Part shown: positions 55,421-64,000 of the stretch, one piece after another
Position numbering within the stretch: position 1 is the stretch's first letter
Layout: every line of letters starts with the position of its first letter
Source of the DNA: Oscheius dolichura
Lineage: Eukaryota; Nematoda; Chromadorea; Rhabditida; Rhabditidae
Length of the DNA: 64,000 bases
Reading direction: 5' to 3'
Assembly: GCA_932521035.1 (NCBI GenBank)
Contig: OW051494.1
Coordinates: 8,914,001-8,978,000 of the forward strand
The notes under the pieces: generated by a model
The model's database searches: none
What the model was told of the DNA's origin: nothing
What the model saw: only the letters and a program-made list of their open reading frames with translations
Translations under genes and position numbers: made by a program

Positions 55421-55654
55421 CTGCTAATTATTCTATTCCACAATATCTCACCGGACTGCATATACGATATACCGAAAATGATTTCGGTATATCGTCACAC
55501 CTATGCCATTTTTTGCCCAATTTCCTTATTTCACTGCTATTTTTTGTGTTGGTTTTACAAGGGTTTTCAACTCCAAGGCAGCACAACCAGGGAGCTGCGC
55601 TTCCCGGACCCCCTGCCTAGTGGCTCCTCGTCTACATGCCTGCCGCGCGTAAAA

Positions 55655-55740
55655 CGGGCCTACGCGGGAGTGTCCGGTGTTTGTGTCCGTATCTCGGCCA
55701 TTTTTTGGTCAAATTCAAAAATTCTAACTGCATCTGGAAG
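55655..55740 (+). repeat. Dispersed repeat R1, copy f (fragment)
   Basis: GTGTCCGGTGTTTGTGTCCG, then TATCTCGGCCATTTTTTGGT. The 3' part has diverged. Confidence 0.65.
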
Positions 55741-55983
55741 AGCACGTTTTTAGATCTCCAAAAATGGTTTTTTTAGATCTCAAAAAATGGTCGATATATG
55801 GCCGAGATACATTCAAATGTGATGCTATGTGATGCGCGGAGCCGGAATCGGACGATATTGTCGAGTTTTTTTTTTGATTTTATTGAACAAATAGGCGTAA
55901 AACAGCCCGAGAAGTATAACTACCCGAAAAACATGGTAAACTACTGAAACAATAGGAAAAACAGAAAAGCAAAAATGTTTGTT

Positions 55984-56052
55984 TGCGAGCGGGATCGAAC
56001 CCGGGTTGCTAGAATAGGACTTCGCAGAAAACCACTCGACCCTGTGGTGCAA
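55984..56052 (-). other. tRNA-like sequence
   Basis: Minus strand: GGGTCGAGTGGTTTTCTGCG, then CCCGGGTTCGATCCCGCTCG, a perfect box B. The anticodon arm is not canonical, so it is a tRNA-derived repeat rather than a tRNA gene. Confidence 0.5.
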
Positions 56053-56589
56053 AACTTGAAACGGTCTTTTCGACCACTGAGAATAAGTTTTTGCAGAGAT
56101 TTTGATTGCAAAATACTCAGCTGATTTTTTTACATATTTATCATATCAAAATTTACCCCGGAAAGTGCCGTTTCGTTGAGATCGTGTTTTGGAAGCCCGA
56201 GATTAGCGCCTTCACAGAGGTCACAGCTCGCGGCGCCGGACGCCGGCGTTTCTCACGCGTGAGAATCGCCATCCCCCTGCGCCAAATCGCGCGTGAGAAT
56301 CGCCACCCTCTAGCCAAATTCACAGAATTGCTCTTCAGCGAAACGATGTTGCACCGGCCTCTAGTCATTTTCTTGACGGATCAAAATTTGACCGTCGGAT
56401 AAGGTCAGACGGTCGAAACGTTCTGCTTCTCTCCCGTTTGACCTGTCAATCTACACAGACGACATGTCTCGCAGACAGACAGACACAGACAGACAGAGAT
56501 CTGCCTATTATTAAGGTAGGATAAATCAGTATTTACAAGTGAAAATGGTTAGAAAAAGCAGTAAATTAGGCGAATGAAGGCTATGTGGG

Positions 56590-56700
56590 AATTCCGATAT
56601 GTATCATGGGCCGGTGTATGGTGCTCGATACGATATGTATCGTATCGTATTGAAATTTCGATATGCATCGTTGTATCGCACATCTCTGAAGAAGAGAGAA
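56590..56700. repeat. CGATA-monomer hairpin element
   Basis: CGATACGATATGTATCGTATCG at the centre, with GTATCGCACATC at the right and diverged inverse at the left. Similar in design to the CGGGA and CTCGAA elements. Confidence 0.4.
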
Positions 56701-56798
56701 GGGGAAACCATTATCATAGCAGCTATACCTGAGTATTTACAATAAAACCGTTTGCACATATTAGGTCGCGTCAAAAGTCCTTTCAAAAAAAAAAAAAA

Positions 56799-57741
56799 GA
56801 AATTGACCGAAAGGTAAAGGAGCTAGACCGCTTCAAAAATGACATAGTTAAAGGGACCGTATCACACGCCCCACGTATCACACGCCCCATAAATAGAGCA
56901 GAGAAAAATGAACATTTTGATATATGAACAAAATCATAACTCAACAGAAAAAAAGAACTAATTATGCGAGTTTCTGTTATAGCAAGTCTTTTCTTGCGTT
57001 TTTTTCGTGATTTTTATTACAATTAAGGAAATTATGAGGAACAATTTGATATATGAACCAAAGCATAATTCAGCGAAAAACAAATCTATGGATTCCAAAG
57101 GTTTTTTTCGATTTTGCTTTTTTCTTCCATATTTTACTACATTTACATGTTTTCTAAACTGTTTTATAGTAATTTTTTGGTGTCGGCAAAAATGAATAAA
57201 TACTCTAAAAATTGTAAAAATGCATGAAACCGTTTCTGAATGAAAGTAGGAGAAAAAGTGGGAATATCGGAAAACTGACTTTGTATTCGTGATTGGAATT
57301 TTTTTTCTGACATTTTGACTACCCACACGCCTATGTAGCCCGCGATCCTGAAAAGTTACGGATTCTCATCTCTTCTTCCATGGTCAAATGAGCACCCGGA
57401 CGAAAAAAAATTCGAAATTTTTTGAATGCCAAATAACTGTCCCAGAGCACTTGCCTGGGTATGAGAAATGCTAAAAGGCCAAAAAATGGGGAAGAAAGCG
57501 CGTGTATATGGGAAAAATCGAAGTCCGCGCGCCGGGGAGAAGAGCTGAAAATCCGTAACTTTTCAGGATCGCGGGCTACATAGGCGTGTGGGTAGTCAAA
57601 ATGTCAGAAAAAAATTTCAATCACGAATACAAAGTCAGTTTTCCGATATTCCCACTTTTATAGAACAAATTACCCAAAACCAATTTTCCTTAACTATGTC
57701 ATTTTTGAAGCGGTCTAGCTCCTTTACCTTTCGGTCAATTT
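56799..57741. mobile_element. Nested palindromic element
   Basis: Outer arms of about 55 bp (GAAATTGACCGAAAGGTAAA.. at 56799-56854, inverse at 57690-57743). Inner arms of about 118 bp (GTGGGAATATCGGAAAACTG.. at 57258-57375, inverse at about 57545-57656). No coding frame. Ends immediately upstream of the next fold-back element. Confidence 0.7.
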
Positions 57742-57821
57742 CCAGAATTATAGAAAGGGTATCAGAAAAGTTATAGCAAAAAGATCAAAGCTTATTGCAC
57801 AACCTAGTATGTTGTTATTTC

Positions 57822-58834
57822 GGTGCACCCCCGGATCAGAAAACAGACGGTTTAAAACACGGTCGGTTTCGAAAAATATACGGTTTAGAAAACGGACGGT
57901 TCAAAATCGATACGGATCAGAAAAAGCCGGTTCAAAACACGGACGTTTTAGAACTATCGTGGCAATAAAAATTGCGGCTACGTACTACGTAGAATTTTTG
58001 CGAAAAAATTTTTGATTTTTTTCGATTTTATTGTTTGTTCTGTTCCTTTATTTGATTTTTCCTCATAACATTCTTCTTATAGTGTCTAATATATCTCCGT
58101 TTACAGAGAAGATGATGCAGCAGCCTCTGAAAACAAAAGGAAGTGGATTGAGCAACAAGAGCTCTCCATAGGAATTTATTTTTGCAAACATTGCAAGTAA
58201 ATTTCTTTCACTGATAATTTCTTCATTTAGGCATTGTATTTGTTGTTATTTAGCATCCATTTTACAACTGCTTGCTATTTTATATGTAGAAAATACCCAA
58301 ACATAGGGGAAACTCTGCGCAAATTTTTTTTGCGATCAGAACTTGTAATTTATTGATATTTTTTATTATTTGCTTCTTTTAAGCTTTCCTCATGTTTATT
58401 TTTCTGGAGCAGATCGTCTTCAGCAAGAAGGAAGAGTTTCTGAGCAACGCTGCTCAGTCTAAAATGTATTTTTTGTTTCTTGTCTATTTTTTGCCTTATC
58501 TCGCCTTTCTAATTGTACTTTTCTTTCTTTTTTTGTTCTTTATTGTTGTATTAACTTTTCTTAATAAATATCATGAAAATAAACGTTGTTTTATCATGTA
58601 TAACGGGAAGAAAACTGGGTGGAAGCCATCAAGGCTTTTGTTTTTTTATTTTCGACTCTGTACGTAGTATTTTTATTGCCACGAAAGTTCTAAAACGTCC
58701 GTGTTTTGAACCAACCTTTTTCTGAACCATCCGTTTTCGAAACCGTACAGTTCTAAAGCGTCCGGTTTCTAAACCGTACATTTTTCGAAACCGACCGTGT
58801 TTTAAACCGTCTATTTTCTGATCCGGGGGTGCAC
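57822..58834. mobile_element. 1.0-kb fold-back transposon with 9-bp target duplication
   Basis: Ends GGTGCACCCCCGGATCAGAA and inverse TGATCCGGGGGTGCAC. Arms of about 165 bp are made of tandem units (CGGTT(T/C)(A/T)(A/G)AA(A/C)CGGAC type). The direct repeat TGTTATTTC flanks both sides (57813-57821 and 58835-58843). The interior is AT-rich; a 91-codon hydrophobic frame at 58392-58667 is probably chance. Confidence 0.8.
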
Positions 58835-58913
58835 TGTTATTTCTATGTGCGCTGAATTTTGTCTTCAACTTTTCGTTCCCTTTTTGACCTTGGTTAAAAC
58901 TAAATTATTTAGT

Positions 58914-60297
58914 CTAAATAGCCGCGTCGCGAAGCGACAGCTAACCATAAAATTGTTACCAAGCGCCGAGGACAAGTTTAAATACGGATACTTACCGTAA
59001 GATTCGAATCACAGGATACCATTGGTGGACCTCGAACATTTACTGGCCCCGGTGGGTCGAAACTGGGTGCTGGATCAACGGGAACTACTGAAGAGTCTGC
59101 TTTGGATCCAAAATGGTCAATGACCTCTTCTAGCGACGGTCTGTCAGTGGTGCTTGTATGCCAGCATCTAAATTTGCCCAAATTTTTACAAGTCATTAGG
59201 TTCCAGCCGTGGGAGGGCTCTAATGAGTAGAGAACTCAAAAATAGGGAGAGGAAACCGCCTACCTTCGGATAAATCCTGACATACTCTCATCAATCTGCT
59301 CTGAAGTAAAAGTAGGGCGGGCTCCTTCCATAACTTCTTGGAAATTTATGACCAATTCGTTTCCCCCTAATCCTGTATACGGCTTTCTAAAAACAAAATG
59401 ATAAATTAGCTGTATTCTTCCCACGTTCGGTGGAACAGTTCCCAAATTGTTATAGCCAATGAGTAGATGTCCGCTGCCGGCCCATACTTCCCCGTAGTGA
59501 TCATTTCCGGTGCCATGTAGTGAAAGGTCCCGACGCTGAAACAAAGCAACGGCCAGTCGGATGAATTCCCTTTACCTACCACGCAGTATGGCTGACGTCG
59601 ACATCCCTGGCTATACCAAAATCAGCCAATTTCAACTGACTTCCTGCTACTAGGATACTGTAATGGAATAAAAATAAATAACGTGCTTCACTTACTTGTC
59701 CGGCTTGATATCTCTGTGTATAATTTGCCTTTTATGGAGATACTGTAATCCAAGGGCGATTTGCTTTACCCATCGGCATATTTGATCGGTATCATAGTTT
59801 TTTGTTCTATCATAAATTACTGAAATATCCATAACTTCAATAATAATAAAGAGAAACCGTCATGGAGGCTGCCGCCTTCAACATATTCCATAACATAGCC
59901 GAGATACCTCGAAGAATCGGAACCATTCCATAGAATTCCATATAATTGGACTATGTTCGGATGCCTATGCTAAATTTATGGAAAAATCGAAATAAAGAAG
60001 GTTCAACACCCCAAATAACAACAAGTCCTACCTTTACCAGGATCTCAACCTCTCTTTTATACTCTTCAAGGGGTTGCCGCCTTGACCAGAAGAATTCTTT
60101 GATTACAATTTGTCTAAACCGTTCTTTTCTTCAGGAATGGCCCATAAACTGACCCAAAATCTTCCAACTCTCCTTTATAGATCCTTCCACCACTTCCGTT
60201 TCCAATAATTGTCAAATTTGTAAAATCATTTAGTTCATAGAAGGAATTATCTTAATGGAAGAATAATAAATTGAACGAATAGTTACCGGGGAGCATG
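58914..60297 (-). CDS. TAK1-like MAP3K (TKL-type protein kinase)
   Basis: About eight exons. The start MLP joins DNSFYELNDFTNLTIIGNGS with the glycine loop GNGSGG. Then RQIVIKEFFWSRRQPLEEYK carries the VIK lysine, followed by HPNIVQLYGILWNG and YVMEYVEGGSLHD. The catalytic loop is YLHKRQIIHRDIKPD, with the Asn completed across an intron (AA|T). DFG is in LADFGIARDVDVSHTAW, then GTFHYMAPEMITTGKYGPAA, WELF, and CWHTSTTDRPSLEEVIDHFG. A Pro-rich tail follows, and a last exon LSLRDAAI ends at 58914. All catalytic residues are intact. HPNIVxLYG and MEYxEGGSLHD are the TAK1 pattern; TAK1-type kinases act upstream of p38/JNK/NLK in stress and Wnt signalling. The product is about 300 residues, essentially a bare kinase domain. 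Confidence 0.8.
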
Positions 60298-60887
60298 GTG
60301 TTTTAAACACTTGACAGGGCAGGGAATAGGTGGCTTTGGAATGGCTTTATTGACTGATGAGATAAGAAGAAGAGAGATAAGCATGCCCACGAAGTGACTC
60401 TCCTTCTTTTCTCTCTCATCCAAGCAGTATGCTGCGATAGCTGAAACTATAGGTTAAAAGAAACTGCACCGAAGGCGTTTCACAGAAAGGGGAAGCCCAA
60501 GATATGGGGATGTTATCAGAAGACTATTCGGGTAGCTTGCTACCTCTGGAACTCGTACACGTGCCTTCTATTCCTCTGCTTTTCGTTAAACGTTTTGTCA
60601 AAAACAGTTTCAGACTTCTAAATGGAAAAGAATCTTTCCAAAAGGGTATACGAAATCCTTGCGACAGCTGAGACACTGCGGAAAAGACACAGTTCTCACA
60701 GCTGTCACCGGTATGGGGCAAATAATCTTACAAGGAAACCTTTTCATCGCGCAGTGGCTTTCCGGAATGAGACCTATACTGTTCGAAAGAGCGTCAAAAA
60801 TGATGCGTTTTGAGATTATTTCCAGCGGCTATGAAAATGGAATTTTGGCAAAAAAAAAGACTTGCTCCATCGGGGATACCAACCCGG

Positions 60888-60958
60888 CCTGAAGAAAAAG
60901 CAAAAATTTTGTGGACGAGCGCACTATCCACTAGAGCACTGGTTCACATTTGTAGAGA
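60888..60958 (-). other. tRNA-like sequence
   Basis: Minus strand AGTGCTCTAGTGGATAGTGC resembles the arms of the 33917-34687 element. Box B is degraded (GGGTTGGTATCCC). Confidence 0.4.
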
Positions 60959-61319
60959 TGCGATCGGTCGCTTTCGCTGCGGCGGTCATTTTTGGCATTT
61001 TTTGACAGTTTTCTCCCTCCTCTGGTGCCAAAATTCCATTTCATATAGATTTCAAGATGGTCAACCCGAATAGAACAACAGATATGCTGGATTTTGCGTG
61101 AAATTGCATAAAACGTGAGCGCCAATTGCAATAATAATAATTAAAAATTACGGTAATTGGAAAATACGTGAAGTCCAGTTTTTCCTCTTCGCGGCAAGCT
61201 GTGACAAGCAAACGGTAAGACTGGTTGACTTCACGGGATTCCACAGCCACAGCTGGCTGTCTCCTCTGCGTCTCTGCCAGGTCGCGCTGGGTAGATAGCG
61301 GAGAAATCTTCCAAGTCAT

Positions 61320-61395
61320 GAGGTCGCCTCCATGGCTCAGTCGGTAGAGACCCCGCAATGCGGTAGGATGAACGTTCGACTCCCATGTGCGCCCT
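61320..61395 (+). other. tRNA-like sequence
   Basis: CCATGGCTCAGTCGGTAGAG is a good D-arm/box A and ACGTTCGACTCCC a near box B. The acceptor and anticodon stems do not pair properly, so it is a pseudogene or tRNA-derived repeat. Confidence 0.45.
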
Positions 61396-61789
61396 AACTT
61401 TTTTGCCATTTTTGTTTTACTGATTACTTTTGGTTTTCACAATCACACAAAGACAAGAAGGGAAAAATAAGACACATCACACGAGTTTTGAAGTTTTGTT
61501 TATTATTAAATGACTACTTTTAGTCTCCGAAAAGACTTGAAGCCATTAACAAATCTAGATCTCCTTGCTTTGGTAAAAAAGTTAGAAATCAAGAATTTTA
61601 GAGGTATCTTTATGTGAGACACTTTATCAACACAAGGATCTGCAAGACACTCACCCAGTGAAGGACTTGAAGAAAAAGAAGCAGGAATTGTGAATCTAGA
61701 TTCTTCTGAAGGTAAAGGTACTCATTGGGTCTCTCTGTTATTCGCAGCGGTCCATACATTGTTGAGATATTTGCGATTTTGTGGCGTGC

Positions 61790-61870
61790 CGCCGAGCTTG
61801 GTTTTCTGAAGAAATTTTGGTCGCGGGCTTGACGATCCAGCGACCAAAGTTCGATCCCCGCCGGCGTCAA
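61790..61870 (+). other. tRNA-like sequence
   Basis: GAGCTTGGTTTTCTGAAG, then AAAGTTCGATCCCCGCCGG (box B). Shares TTTTCTG with 55984-56052. Confidence 0.4.
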
Positions 61871-62362
61871 AAATTTTTGATTTTTAGATTTTTAGATCCA
61901 AATGCTCCTCATGATGTGACGAGAACAATCTTTTCTCAGAGTGGAGCCCAAACTCCTCGAATATGTATCTTCAAATAGATGGAGAAAGACTTGGAAAAAC
62001 GATGACAGCACAAGGAAAAGATCGTCATTCCCTTCCCGTTTGAAATTTGACCAAAATCTGACCATCCTTCCCTTTCGACCAAATTTGGTCATTTTACAGT
62101 TGCCAGCAGTAGAAACCACGTCAAAAGCGACCCAAAAGGGTATGCAAACCAGTCTAAATTTGGTATAAATACCGAGAATTTGGTCAGAAAGCACAATACT
62201 CTTTTCGACAACCTACCATGGGGTTGGTTTCTTTTTTCTGTCTTGTTACTTGTCTGCTCTTGGTGCCCGTATCGAGCTATTTTTCGATTGTCACGCGCAC
62301 CCGCACCCGTACGGTCTCGGCAGCTGAATTCTTTTTTACAGCGCGCGCTATAAAGCTGCTTT

Positions 62363-63012
62363 ATGGTCTTCATGCTGCCGAGATTTTACGGGTGCGGGCG
62401 CCGTATTCTTCCATTTCTTACCTACCGTATTCTTCTTTCAGTAATCGCTATATTGTGCTCTTTTTGGTGGCCATTTTGGTCGGTTTTATGGTGTCGGCTG
62501 GTGGCCACGCTGCTGCAACTACCGCTTCCGAAGCTCTCGACGATGCTGCAACTTCTGCGTCCGATGCTCTCGGTGATGCTGCCGTCGCCGCCGCGGATGC
62601 TTTCGAATCGGCCAAGGGAAAAGCTAAAGGCGCCTGGAATGAGGCTTCCTCGAAGCTGAAGAAGATCTACGACGACAATATCGCCGGCGGCTGGGAAGCA
62701 ACCAAGGACAAGCTGGACGAGGAGCTGAAGAAGGGCGGCGCCTATGCCCACCAGGCTCGTGAATACGTCAACAGCCTCCTTGGCAAGACGACCGACCCCG
62801 AGGCTGCACACCTTCGTCAAGTTGCGCTGGAACGCTTCGAGAAGATCATCGGCAAGTCCTATAACAACATCTTGAAGCACATGCGGGACGAGTTGAAGAA
62901 GGCCGAAGGCAAGACGGCCGAGAAGGATCTCAAGTCATTCCTCGGCTGGTACTTGGCGACGGTTCGCGACGCCGTCGACAAGACCAAGACGGCCCTCAGC
63001 ACGTCTCTTTAA
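62363..63012 (+). CDS. Secreted Ala/Lys-rich helical protein, 199 aa
   Basis: Two exons in phase: 62363-62391 and 62442-63012 (50-bp GT/AG intron). The N-terminus MVFMLPRFYGNRYIVLFLVA with VGFMVSAGGHA is a signal peptide. The body is Ala-rich and then amphipathic helical (ESAKGKAKGAWNEASSKLKK, KDKLDEELKKGGAYAHQARE, QVALERFEKIIGKSYNNILK). This recalls LEA-like or apolipoprotein-like helices but no family is recognised. An uninterrupted frame from 62218 also exists (MGLVSFFCLVTCLLLVPVSS); I prefer the spliced form because of the clean intron and GC-rich codon use beginning at exon 2. A TATA-like CTATAAAG lies at 62348. AATAAA is at 63054. Confidence 0.65.
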
Positions 63013-63662
63013 GCCACGATTTTTCAATATTATTTTTATATTTAGTGGTGTTGAATAAACGCCCTTGTTTTGATTATTGTTAAAATTCTTTTTTATTTCT
63101 AAAACGTATATAACATTTTTTTTCGCCAAAAGCATTAGAAGAAATCCTTGTTATTTATTTAAAAAACACGAGTAAAGAGAATAAATCTGTTATTGATAAC
63201 TTTTGTGTTCTGTTTTCTTGTTCGTTTTTTGGTTAGAAGTCGTGCGCAGCCGGTGCGGGTACTTTGTCGCTGGCACGAAGCGCTTTCTTCCGGGTTTGAC
63301 CCGTTATAGAGAAAATTTTCAATGGAAAAGCGAATTTGGATCCGAGAACTTAGTTCCCCAGGGGGCGCGGACCTTTCCGTTGGAATTGATCAAAGCCGGC
63401 CACTATAACGCGGCCATCGTCTCCAGCTACAGCAACGGAAGACTTCTTTTTTGAAACTGAATGGCTTTATTTTATTTTTTTACTTATTTTTTGGCAGCTT
63501 AAGAACTGTCAGGGACCTAAAACAACTTTGGCTTAAAAACTTCGCCTTTTTCTTCTGATCATGGTGGTATATTTAGTTTTGCATACGGCTGTATCACGAA
63601 AAAAATACACATTTATGACCAAACTCTATTCTGCCCAGTCCACAGACCCCCTCCTGTACGAT
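63013..63662. other. 3' flank and repeat before SL RNA F
   Basis: 63500-63600 carries the CTGTCAGGGACCTAAAACAA repeat also seen at 5690. A frame at 63245-63454 (FLPGLTRYRENFQWKSEFGS..) has coding-like composition but no join or domain. Confidence 0.45.
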
Positions 63663-63708
63663 CTCGGCACTCTCCCTCCCCTATCAGCTGATAGCGCCCC
63701 TCCTCGTC
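63663..63708 (+). promoter_or_regulatory. SL RNA F promoter: PSE-like element and palindrome
   Basis: CTCGGCAC starts 46 bp before the leader. CTATCAGCTGATAG lies at -28 to -15. Confidence 0.8.
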
Positions 63709-63813
63709 GGTTTAATTACCCAAGTTTGAGGTACTAACTACCTTCCGACCCTATGAAAATAGAGGACGAGAAGAAATTTTGGAACCGCTTCCCCTAAAAA
63801 AGAGGGGAAGCAA
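63709..63813 (+). ncRNA. SL1 spliced-leader RNA gene, copy F
   Basis: Exact leader at 63709-63730, GGTACTAACTACC, GAGAAGAAATTTTGGAACC with the Sm site, and terminal hairpin CTTCCCCTAAAAAAGAGGGGAAG, 105 nt in all. It shares GACGAGAAG before the Sm site with copy A (the others have GACGAGTAG). Confidence 0.95.
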
Positions 63814-64000
63814 TCAACCGCCATATTTTACCTTTCTTTCCCGCGATTCAGTCTCTATCTTCCCCAATCTTAACCTTCCCCGAACGGCTGCCATTTTCAT
63901 CTGAAAAAGCCCGATCGACCTGATTTCTTCTGCCTCGCCTGAGTAAAGATGCGAATTGGATAACCACCTCCTTCAGTCTTCCCCATACATGGACAGCGAC

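Larger units (their letters stand above)
60298..62362. other. Intergenic with tRNA-like sequences
   Basis: tRNA-like stretches at 60888-60958 (minus), 61320-61395 and 61790-61870 (plus). No protein gene supported. Confidence 0.45.

Noticed and set aside
58392..58667. Hydrophobic 91-codon frame inside the 57822 element as a transposase
   Set aside because: It is a T-rich tract giving Phe/Leu; no catalytic motif and too short.
61320..61395. Functional tRNA gene
   Set aside because: Box A and B are good, but the acceptor and anticodon stems do not pair and no anticodon loop can be drawn.
62316..62362. CTCGGCAG followed by CTATAAAG, like a Pol III snRNA promoter
   Set aside because: No U6 or other known RNA follows and no T-run terminator at a suitable place. 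It lies at the start of a protein gene, so one 8-mer match is not enough.

Overview
The window is nuclear DNA of a nematode. The diagnosis is direct: six copies of the 22-nt nematode spliced leader SL1 are each embedded in a full-length SL RNA gene. Short introns (often about 38-110 bp) with TTTTCAG-type acceptors, serpentine chemoreceptors, a divergent C4 nuclear receptor with the CRACSAFFRR P-box and a CK1-family kinase relic all agree. I cannot name the species. Coding exons are GC-rich. Introns and intergenic DNA are AT-rich and packed with fold-back elements, short inverted-repeat elements and dispersed repeats.

Layout. 1-8.5 kb: end of a thioredoxin gene, SL RNA copies A and B, a kelch gene, a 3' part of an SDR gene and a decayed casein-kinase-1-like gene. 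8.5-15 kb: gene-poor, with one small secreted protein, a decayed Cys-rich repeat region, SL RNA C and a segment duplicated at 49.9-50.5 kb. 15-25 kb: a nuclear receptor, a gag-like relic, three C-type lectin genes, a 7TM receptor and a small gene. 25-30 kb: a divergent homeobox gene and an F-box gene. 30-38 kb: a tandem array of three Srh-like chemoreceptors, the first decayed and the second holding a 0.77-kb fold-back element in an intron. 38.8-40.8 kb: a PP1-type phosphatase with a U2 snRNA gene inside its third intron. 42-44.4 kb: two paralogous small secreted-protein genes, one with an in-frame TGA. 46.6-48.6 kb: sedoheptulokinase-like FGGY kinase. 49-51.6 kb: SL RNAs D and E and a charged repeat protein. 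53-58.8 kb: three fold-back/palindromic elements and a second kelch copy. 58.9-60.3 kb: a TAK1-like MAP3K. 62.3-63.8 kb: an Ala/Lys-rich secreted helical protein and SL RNA F.

How parts relate. The six SL RNA genes and the U2 gene share an upstream element, (C/G)TCGGC(A/C), that begins exactly 46 bp before the RNA start in all seven cases. This is very probably this species' snRNA-type proximal sequence element (PSE). It gives a handle for finding other snRNA-class genes in the genome. The second theme is fold-back elements whose arms or spacers carry tRNA-like box A and box B sequences. All exon boundaries below were read by eye from GT/AG sites and frame continuity; none is supported by transcript data.
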